A DNA stretch of 64,000 bases from DAIDKA01 sp963708865 (lineage in GTDB: Bacteria; Pseudomonadota; Gammaproteobacteria; Steroidobacterales; Steroidobacteraceae): the NCBI GenBank assembly GCA_963708865.1, contig CAVPUC010000001.1, forward strand, positions 124,001 to 188,000, given 5' to 3'. Shown here one piece after another: positions 57,630 through 64,000 of this stretch. The translations under genes were made by a program, and so were the position numbers. Numbering within the stretch: position 1 is the first letter of the stretch; every line of letters starts with the position of its first letter. The notes beneath the pieces were generated by a model. The model was not told where the DNA came from. It ran no database searches and was given only the letters and a program-made list of their open reading frames with translations.

Positions 57630-58384
57630 GAGCGTACTGCCGCAGGATCCGGCAGCCACCATGGGGCCGTCACCCGGGAACCAACCGCGATGCCCATGCC
57701 GTTGACGCGTCCCACCGCCGCAAATCCAGCCCGGTCAGTCTGGTCCGCACCGATGAAGATCGGAAAGCGGCCTGCAAACGGCGCTTCGCTCATGAAGCGC
57801 TCCAGCGCCGCAGCCTTGTTACAGGCGCGCGGTCGAAGTTCCAGGATCTCACCGCCCTGCTGTACCTCGAACATGCCGCGCGATCCCGCCGCGAGCGCCT
57901 CCAGGTCGGCACGCAGCCGCGACAACGGCACCGACGGCGCGCCGCGATAATGCACCGCGAATGCGCAGCCCTTGTCTTCAATGAACAAGCCCTTGTAATG
58001 ACGCAGCCGCATGCGCAGTGACATGCGGGTCTGCCATACCACGGTCGCGGGGATCGAGCAGCGCTCGACCGTGCCATCGGCGCGACGGCGCTGCGCCCCA
58101 TGGATGGCCGAAAGCGGCAGGCACAAAGGCGCCAGCAGTGCATCCATGTTTTCGATACTGCGCCCGCTGAGCACGGCCACGGCACCGCCGGTCGCGACAT
58201 ACAGCTCATCCAGCAGATACAGCAAGCCACCGTCCACCACCACCTGGTCGGGACTGCGCTCCATATTGACCAGGGTGCCATCGAATTCCAGAAAAATCGC
58301 ACAGTGCTGCGCGATGCGGTTCAGTGGTGGCCGCATGCCGTGCAGCTGCTGAAAATCCCGATTTACAGACGCGCTTTCGCCCAT
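57596..58384 (-). CDS. OtsB-like trehalose-6-phosphate phosphatase, degenerate active site
   Basis: A 262-residue HAD-superfamily protein from ATG 58384. OtsB layout: motif I FLEFDGTLVNMERSP, motif II AVLSGRSIENMDALL, motif III NKAAALERFM and motif IV FIGADQTDRAGFAA. In active enzymes motif I is DxDGT and motif IV GDDxTDE. Here the nucleophile Asp is Glu and motif IV has Ala and Arg in place of Asp and Glu. Catalysis is doubtful. Paired with GH15, and no otsA is in the window. A longer in-frame start is not supported. Confidence 0.82.
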   Translation of the reverse strand: MGESASVNRDFQQLHGMRPPLNRIAQHCAIFLEFDGTLVNMERSPDQVVVDGGLLYLLDELYVATGGAVAVLSGRSIENMDALLAPLCLPLSAIHGAQRRRADGTVERCSIPATVVWQTRMSLRMRLRHYKGLFIEDKGCAFAVHYRGAPSVPLSRLRADLEALAAGSRGMFEVQQGGEILELRPRACNKAAALERFMSEAPFAGRFPIFIGADQTDRAGFAAVGRVNGMGIAVGSRVTAPWWLPDPAAVRSWLCGCLGLDH

Positions 58385-58488
58385 GCTCAAATCCCTTCCG
58401 TACGGCCCCGCGGGCCCCACAATCATTTCACGTCGCGCAATGTTTGCTATGCTGCAACCATCGTCTGTGAGGCGGGACGCCCGGGGAA

Positions 58489-58959
58489 ATGGCTGTCGGA
58501 AATCTCCTACAACGTGACCGTCGGCGTCGCGACGCACTGCTCGCGGCGCGCGTCATCGTTGACCAGATGCGCGAGCAGTATCGTGCGCTCGAGCGCGCCA
58601 CCGGTGCCCCGATCACCAGTCACCGGGTGCTCGCGGCCATTGCGGCAACACCCGGGATCGGTGCCTCGGCGCTGGCGCAGCGCTTGGGCATGAACCGGCC
58701 GGCGATGAGTCAGGCCCTGAAGGCGCTGGAGGAGCGCGGCTGGATCAGCCGGCGACGGGATCTGGGAGACGGTCGCTCGGTACGGCTGCGCCTGACGGAG
58801 GGCGGCAGCCAGTTGCTGCGCTCCACGGTGGGACGCGCCTCCGGGAAACTCGATCGGTGCATCCGGTCGCTGTCGGACGCGGAGCTGCGCGCCGCGACCG
58901 TCGGGTTGCGCGCCATCGCGCGGCAGCTGGCGCACAAGCCAGTGCGACGCCGCGCCTAG
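58489..58959 (+). CDS. MarR-family transcriptional regulator
   Basis: A 156-residue winged-helix regulator: SHRVLAAIAATPGIGASALA, QRLGMNRPAMSQALKALEER and GWISRRRDLGDGRSVRLRLT (wing with the conserved Asp-Arg) are typical. Divergent from otsB (104-base gap) and convergent with the amidase gene. Targets may be the otsB-GH15 pair, but no operator is obvious. Confidence 0.88.
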   Translation: MAVGNLLQRDRRRRDALLAARVIVDQMREQYRALERATGAPITSHRVLAAIAATPGIGASALAQRLGMNRPAMSQALKALEERGWISRRRDLGDGRSVRLRLTEGGSQLLRSTVGRASGKLDRCIRSLSDAELRAATVGLRAIARQLAHKPVRRRA

Positions 58960-58960
58960 T

Positions 58961-59879
58961 TCAACCCTGCTCGCCCAGCTTGAGGAGCGCACCGTACAGT
59001 TCCGGCCGGCGATCGCGGAACACGTACCAGTTGGCGCGCTGGGCGGCGAGCTGCGCCAGATCAAAGCTTGCCACCAGCACCGCATCGCCCTCCTCAGGTG
59101 CCTCGGCCAGCGTCGCGCCGGTCGCATCGGTGATGAACGAGGAGCCGTAGAAGCGGATGAACAGGCCCGCCGGATCCTGCAGCGATCGCTCCAGCCCGTA
59201 GCGGTTGGCGGCGAGCAGCGGCATCAGGTTCGCCGCCGCGTGGCCCTGCTGGATCCGCTGCCAGTGCGCGCGCGAATTGACCGCCACCGCCGGCGGCGGC
59301 TCGCTGCCGATGGCCGTCGGAAACAGCAGCAGTTCGGCGCCGAGCAAGGCCATGATGCGCGCCGTCTCGGGAAACCACTGATCCCAGCAGATGCCGACGC
59401 CGATCCGGCCATGCCGGGTGTTCCAGACCTTGAAGCCCGTGTCACCGGGGGAGAAGTAAGTCTTCTCCTGGTAGCCCGGGCCGTTGGGGATGTGGGTCTT
59501 GCGGTACACCCCCAGCACCTCGCCATCCGCATCGATGACCGCGACCGAATTGAAATAAGCCAGGCCATCGCGTTCGAAGAAGCTGATCGGCAGCACCGCT
59601 TCGAGCTCGCGCGCCACGCTGCGAAAGTGCCGCACGGCCGCGTTATGCGTGAGCGGCTGCGCCAGCGACAGATGCCGCGAGTCCTGCTCGATGCAGAAGT
59701 ACGGTGTCTCGAACAGTTCCGGAAGGAGGATGATGCGGGCGCCCTGGCGGGCCGCCTCGCGAACCAGCTGTTCAGCGTGCGCAATGTTCGCAGCCGCCAT
59801 CCCAGCCGCAGCTCATCTGTACGGCGGCGACTGTGACCGGCCGCGGCTTGCTCTGCAGGTGACGCGGCGCCTCGGTCAC
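58961..59879 (-). CDS. N-carbamoylputrescine amidase-like nitrilase, frameshifted in this sequence
   Basis: A roughly 305-codon CN-hydrolase. It begins at GTG 59879, overlapping the FAD-oxidoreductase stop, with VTVAAVQMSCGWD, then shifts near 59794-59799. The second frame gives the body. The Cys-Glu-Lys triad is intact: Glu in ILLPELFETPYF, Lys in YRKTHIPNGPGYQEKTYF, Cys in GVGICWDQWFPETARIM. The AguB signature DQWFPE...FPTAIGSEP fits. It would convert N-carbamoylputrescine to putrescine in arginine degradation. Removing one G restores the frame. Confidence 0.87.
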
Positions 59880-61259
59880 TCGAAAACCTTGCCGGGATTG
59901 AGGATGCCGTGCGGATCCAAGGCCCGCTTGAGGGTGCGCATCGCGTCGATTTCCTGCGCGCGTGCGCGAGATGTTCAGGAAATGCCGGCGCTCAAGACCA
60001 ATGCCGTGCTCGGCGGAGATGCTGCCCTCGATCGGGCGCAGCAGCTCATACGCCATCTCCTCCCCCAAACGCATGAGCGCAGGCTCACCGCTCCCGGGTG
60101 CCACGATGACATGCAGGTTGCCGTCGGCGACATGGCCGAATGCGAACACGCGCCCTGCGGGCATGCGCTGCGCCACCGCCTCGCGCAGCTTGGCGAGGTA
60201 GCCGGCCATATCCTCGATGGCCATGCTGACATCGAAATTCAGCGTGGCCCCATAATGCTGAGTGATCAGCCACGGATCATCACGGGGCGCCCAGATGGCC
60301 GCGCGCTCGGCCTCGGATTTGGCAATGACCGCATCGAGCACCACGCCGCACTCCATGGCACCCGCCAGCGCCTCCTCGAAACGCAGCCCGTCGCTGTCGA
60401 TGTCCGCCCCGGAGGCTTCCACCAGTCCGTAGATGCCGTGCCCTGCCGGCAGCAGCGCCCGATGGTGTCCGAAGGCGCTGGTGGTCGCCTCGTAGAAATC
60501 CGGCCACATGGCCTCAAAGGCGCTCAGCTGTCCGCCCAGGCTCGCATCGAGCATGCCGAGCAGCTTCACCAGGCCCTCGAAGTCCTGGCAGGCGACCAGG
60601 GCGGTATTGGTGCTGCGCGGCCGCGGAAACAGGCGCAGCTCCGCGCGCGTCACCACGCCTAGAGTGCCCTCGGAGCCGATGAACAGCTGCTTCAGATCGT
60701 AACCGGCGTTGTTCTTGATCATGCGGTTCAGACCCTTGAGCACCGTGCCATCCGCGAGCACCGCCTCAATCCCCAGCACCAGCGCGCGCATCATGCCGTA
60801 ACGCAGCACCCGCACGCCGCCGGCGTTGGTGGAGATGTTGCCGCCGATGGTGCAGGTGCCGCGGCCGCCCAGATCCAGCGCGAACATCAGGTCGTGACGC
60901 TCCGCCTCCTCCTGCACCCGCTGCAGGATGGCCCCTGACTGCACGCGCATGGTACGGCCGATGACATCCACCCGTTCGATGGCATTCATGCGCTCAGTCG
61001 ACAAGATCAGTTCGTGCGCAGTGGTGGCGGTGCCCTCGACGAGCCCCGAGCGCCCGCCATGCGTGACCACGCTCTGGCGACGCGCATGACACAGCCGCAA
61101 CACACCGCTGACCTCGTCGGTCGACGCGGGCCGCACCAGCGCCGCGGCGAGCGGCACATGGCCGTTCACATCGGCCCGCTCCTGCACGGCAGCGCCGGTG
61201 AGCACGCCGGAGTCGCCGACGAGCGCGCGCAGATCGGCCAGTAATCCTGAATCAAGCAT
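59876..61259 (-). CDS. FAD-linked oxidoreductase (D-lactate/D-2-hydroxyglutarate dehydrogenase-like), frameshifted
   Basis: About 460 codons from ATG 61259. The FAD_binding_4 domain has VVTHGGRSGLVEGTATT, LDLGGRGTCTIGGNISTNAG and NAGYDLKQLFIGSEGTLGVV. The FAD-oxidase C-terminal domain has GHVADGNLHVIV and SAEHGIGLERRHFL. Near 59956-59964 the frame shifts; removing one base leads to EIDAMRTLKRALDPHGILNP and the stop at 59876-59878. Substrate could be D-lactate, glycolate or D-2-hydroxyglutarate. Followed directly by the amidase start (overlapping GTGA). Confidence 0.87.
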
Positions 61260-61328
61260 CGCGGTACCTGCTGGTTGTACAGGCACGGATTTTCGCACAA
61301 CCGCCGCGACCGCGGCGCTGTTGTGCCT

Positions 61329-62027
61329 TCAGTGAAGCAGCCGCTGGCGGTCCTGCGTGTGGCTTTCGGTGAACAGTGCCTGATCCAGCGCCTGAATGTA
61401 GGTCGGCACATCGGCCGCACCGGGTACCAGTACCCGGCTGTTCAAGAGCAGATTGGGCACGCCTTCCACGCCCAGGCCGCGCAGCCGGCGCTCCTCGGCG
61501 AGAACTTCCTCGCGGCCCTTGGGACCGCCCGTAAAGGCCGCGCGCACCGACTCCTCGACACCCGCCTCCCCGGCCAGCTGGACCAGCACCAAAGGGTTGC
61601 TGATGTCGCGACCGGCCTCGAAGAAGGCGCGGAAAATCCCATCGATGAGTTCGCCCTGCCGCACGTCATGCCCGGCCAGATGCACCAGCCGGTGCGCCTC
61701 GCGGGTGTCCGGCAGGACCGCGATGCGCTCGAAGTGAAAGGCGATATCCAGCTCGCGCCCCGCGCTCTCAAGCTTGCGCTGCGCCTCCTCCACATCGGCG
61801 CCTGCGGACAGCCGCCCCGCCAGGTGCTCGCGCCAGCCGCTCTGGGTCATGCCGGCGAGCGGCAGCCCATGCCAGCGCTCGATGCGCGAGGTCGCCCCAT
61901 AGAGGCTGTCGAGGGCCCGCGTCAGATTGCGCTTGCCGATAAAGGACCAGGGACAGGCCAGGTCACCGATGAAATCCAGCTCCAGTGACCGCGGCCGGGA
62001 TCCGACATGAAGAATTTGGGTGTCCAT
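61329..62027 (-). CDS. DsbA/FrnE-family oxidoreductase lacking the second active-site Cys
   Basis: A 232-residue thioredoxin-fold protein of the FrnE/HCCA isomerase type. The active-site motif reads DLACPWSFIGKR, i.e. CPWS where the family has CPWC. The cis-Pro loop region is GLGVEGVPNLLLNSRVLVPG. With one cysteine it may act as an isomerase or glutathione-type enzyme rather than a dithiol oxidase. No signal peptide, so cytoplasmic. It follows the Gfo/Idh gene by 30 bases. Confidence 0.82.
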   Translation of the reverse strand: MDTQILHVGSRPRSLELDFIGDLACPWSFIGKRNLTRALDSLYGATSRIERWHGLPLAGMTQSGWREHLAGRLSAGADVEEAQRKLESAGRELDIAFHFERIAVLPDTREAHRLVHLAGHDVRQGELIDGIFRAFFEAGRDISNPLVLVQLAGEAGVEESVRAAFTGGPKGREEVLAEERRLRGLGVEGVPNLLLNSRVLVPGAADVPTYIQALDQALFTESHTQDRQRLLH

Positions 62028-62057
62028 GCCGGATATCTGGCGCCCCCGGACCCGAAT

Positions 62058-63014
62058 TCAAGGGCTGCGGCCCCGGCGGCTCTTCTGGACCTGGGCCGTG
62101 ATCTGGATGGCCGTTTCGAGCGCCGCAAGACCCGCCTCGCCGCTGACCACCGGCGCCTGTCCCTGCCGGATGCAGGTGAGGAAGGAGTGGATCTCCGCCT
62201 GCAGGGCATCGCCGGGCTCGAAGATGCGCTCCTCGATGCTCACCGGCAGCTGCCCGGCGGCCGGCGGCCCGAGCCGCTTGCGGATCACCGTCACGATCTT
62301 CTGCTGCAAATCCATGGACACGTACGCTTCGTCCGAAAACACCCGCATCTTGCGTTCGGTCTTCAACGACACGCGACTGGCCGTGGCATTGGCGACGCAG
62401 CCATTGGCGAAACGGATCCGCGCATTGGCGATATCCACATCCTCGGAAAACACCGGCGTGCCGATCGCATCGATCGATTCGATGGCGGAGCCCACCAGGG
62501 TCTGCACGATGTCGATGTCATGAATCATGAGATCGAGCACCACGCTCACATCCGTGCCGCGCTCCTTGTAGGGCGCCAGGCGGTGACACTCGATGAAGCG
62601 CGGGGCCTTGAGGTGCTGCTCGGCGCCGAGAATGGCGGAATTGAAGCGCTCCAGATGGCCGACCTGCAACACCCGGCCGTGTTGGGCGGCGAGCTGGATG
62701 AGTTCGCGGGCCTGCTGCGGGGTCTCGGTAATGGGCTTTTCAACCAGCACATGGGCCCCCGCCTCGAGGAACTGCCGGGCGATGGGGAAATGCGCGGCGG
62801 TCGGCGTCACGATGCTGACCGCATCGACCTCGCCCAGCAGGTTTTGGAAGTCGGCAAGGCCGCGGGCCCCGACTTCGGTTGCCACCGCCTCCCGGGCCTC
62901 CGCACGCGCATCCACTACCGCGACCAGTTCACATTCGGGGAGCTGCGCATACTTCTGGGCGTGAAATCGCCCCAGGTACCCCACGCCGATCACCGCTACT
63001 CTGACTTTTTTCAT
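62058..63014 (-). CDS. Gfo/Idh/MocA-family oxidoreductase
   Basis: A 318-residue NAD(P)-dependent dehydrogenase from ATG 63014 (MKKVRVAVIGVGYLGRFHAQ). The Rossmann GxGxxG is followed by AHVLVEKPITETPQQARELI (EKP motif) and a substrate domain with DLMIHDIDIVQTLVGSAI (the conserved HD..D). Length is normal. It might modify a sugar for envelope polymers, but neighbouring genes give no pathway. Confidence 0.88.
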   Translation of the reverse strand: MKKVRVAVIGVGYLGRFHAQKYAQLPECELVAVVDARAEAREAVATEVGARGLADFQNLLGEVDAVSIVTPTAAHFPIARQFLEAGAHVLVEKPITETPQQARELIQLAAQHGRVLQVGHLERFNSAILGAEQHLKAPRFIECHRLAPYKERGTDVSVVLDLMIHDIDIVQTLVGSAIESIDAIGTPVFSEDVDIANARIRFANGCVANATASRVSLKTERKMRVFSDEAYVSMDLQQKIVTVIRKRLGPPAAGQLPVSIEERIFEPGDALQAEIHSFLTCIRQGQAPVVSGEAGLAALETAIQITAQVQKSRRGRSP

Positions 63015-63037
63015 TCGGGCGTTATTATGCCTGCAAC

Positions 63038-63316
63038 ATGTCAATGAATATCGCCGTGGTCCGGCGCGAACTGCTGTGGCTGCTAATCGCCCTCACGGTC
63101 GGGCTGTTGCTGCTGCCGCCGCTGATCTGGCTGCTCGGATCGCACGTCTTCGGGCCCTACGCGGGGGGCAACGGCCGAGACCTTGTGGATCATTTTTTCC
63201 GGGGCTTGGGACAGGGCCTGCAGGCCTTCTGGATCGTCGCCCTGGGACCCTACGTGGTCATCTTGACGTTGCGGGCCACCCTGGCCGCGCTGCGCACCGT
63301 CAGACAGCCAGCGTGA
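63038..63316 (+). CDS. Small membrane protein
   Basis: A 92-residue protein with two predicted helices (LLWLLIALTVGLLLLPPLIW, about residues 12-33, and AFWIVALGPYVVILTLRATL, about 63-83) and a soluble Gly-rich loop. It is divergent from the Gfo/Idh gene with only 23 bases between starts. No family recognised. Confidence 0.7.
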   Translation: MSMNIAVVRRELLWLLIALTVGLLLLPPLIWLLGSHVFGPYAGGNGRDLVDHFFRGLGQGLQAFWIVALGPYVVILTLRATLAALRTVRQPA

Positions 63317-63362
63317 GGTCGCCGTACCTGTCGCGACCCTTACCGTTAGGCCTAAGCCGCGG

Positions 63363-63656
63363 CTACTTCTTTGGCCAGTACAGCCATACGGCCGCGCACA
63401 AGCTTACGGTAGTGGCGGCATGGGCGGCCAGGCGCCAGTGGCGCTCGCGCAATTGCGCGTAAAAGCTGATCCCGGCCACCGCCGAGAGGGTGCCAAATAC
63501 CGCGATGGCGACTCCCAGCGTGGTCTTCTCGCCGAAAAGTTCGCCGGCTTCGTCCGCGGGGACGAACAATAATGTGACCCAGGTGAGCGTCAACCCGAAG
63601 AATAAGGTGAAGGTGGAACCCATGAGGATGCCGATCAGAACCGCCAATGGACGCAT
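63363..63656 (-). CDS. Small membrane protein, three helices
   Basis: A 97-residue protein from ATG 63656 (MRPLAVLIGILMGSTF). Helices at about residues 4-30, 45-66 and 75-93 (TLGVAIAVFGTLSAVAGISF; ATTVSLCAAVWLYWP). A start 39 bases upstream is possible. No known family is recognised and it is convergent with the neighbouring small membrane protein gene. Confidence 0.65.
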   Translation of the reverse strand: MRPLAVLIGILMGSTFTLFFGLTLTWVTLLFVPADEAGELFGEKTTLGVAIAVFGTLSAVAGISFYAQLRERHWRLAAHAATTVSLCAAVWLYWPKK

Positions 63657-63805
63657 GATGCCGAAAGTAACCCGATATGCTGTTGATGACGCCAATTCCG
63701 CAGGTGGAAATGGAGCACTTGCTGCAATGAAGCGCGCACTCTAGCCTAGTAGCCTCCGAGCCACGCGATTTCCCAGGCGATCACCCAAGGACCTCCGCAC
63801 CCCTC

Positions 63806-64000
63806 ATGAATATCCTGAACCGATTCGAGCGCCGGTCAACCGCGTGGGCTGCCCCGTTTGTGGCGGCGTTGATGGTGCTCGCGCTGACCGGTTCATCGCA
63901 GGCGCCCGCCGGCCCGTCGGTCCTGCCGCCGAATGCCATCGCCCCGACCGACCGGGAACGCGCCATCGCCCGGCGCGTCGGCTCGATCCTGGAGGAGGCG
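63806..64000 (+). CDS. N-terminus of an exported protein (cut by window end)
   Basis: The first 65 codons: MNILNRFERRSTAWAAPFVA starts a signal peptide ending near SSQA, then APTDRERAIARRVGSILEEA. The helix RERAIARRVGSILEEA resembles the start of tail-specific (Prc/CtpA-type S41) proteases, but that is a guess from very little sequence. Confidence 0.5.
   Translation, partial: MNILNRFERRSTAWAAPFVAALMVLALTGSSQAPAGPSVLPPNAIAPTDRERAIARRVGSILEEA

Overview
This is a GC-rich chromosomal segment from a gammaproteobacterium. The housekeeping order yhbY / greA-carB-carA-dapB-dnaJ-dnaK-grpE-hrcA / nadK-recN / fur / bamE / rnfH-ratA / smpB / ssrA is typical of that class. hrcA-grpE-dnaK-dnaJ together with PQQ dehydrogenases and plant-polymer hydrolases suggests the Xanthomonadales / Nevskiales / Steroidobacterales side, but the genus cannot be fixed from the sequence alone.

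Layout. 1-16 kb: core genes for pyrimidine/arginine precursors (carAB), lysine (dapB), heat shock, NAD kinase, recombination, iron regulation, outer-membrane assembly and trans-translation. 16-18.5 kb: an outer-membrane DUF481 protein and a broken periplasmic trehalase. 18.6-22.4 kb: a rearranged locus built around ssrA. It holds an intact intronless tmRNA gene, a decayed copy of the start of the RND gene, a GAF histidine kinase joined to an ECF sigma factor, a decayed copy of the uxaA/hexuronate-transporter junction, and a second 5'-truncated ssrA copy. The T-loop of that second copy is split by a 293-nt insert carrying the conserved core of a group I (IC3-like) intron. 22.5-28.4 kb: an RND efflux operon. 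28.3-35.9 kb: a minus-strand operon for pectin/hemicellulose use (hexuronate MFS, altronate dehydratase, GH28, GH43, six-hairpin glycosidase). 36-40.8 kb: PQQ quinohemoprotein dehydrogenase, gluconokinase and a 4-cresol-dehydrogenase-type flavocytochrome. 40.8-44 kb: divergent ppsR / ppsA. 44-50.8 kb: secreted proteins of unknown role, a cupin, an ankyrin protein and PhzF. 50.9-55.6 kb: E1 alpha/beta of a 2-oxo-acid-dehydrogenase-like enzyme with a free lipoyl domain, an esterase, an AraC regulator and a VOC protein. 55.8-64 kb: GH15, a degenerate OtsB, MarR, an AguB-like amidase, a FAD oxidoreductase, a DsbA-like protein, a Gfo/Idh/MocA dehydrogenase and small membrane proteins.

Many otherwise well-conserved genes (dnaK, fur, the kinase, ppsA, phzF, a secreted unknown, the amidase, the FAD oxidoreductase, and trehalase twice) carry what look like single-base insertions. 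This looks like residual sequencing/assembly error rather than biology and should be resolved against reads. The GH15 break is different: an exact 11-bp tandem duplication.

The most interesting signals are the intron-bearing ssrA fragment beside an intact intronless ssrA, and the kinase-sigma fusion enclosed by the same rearrangement.
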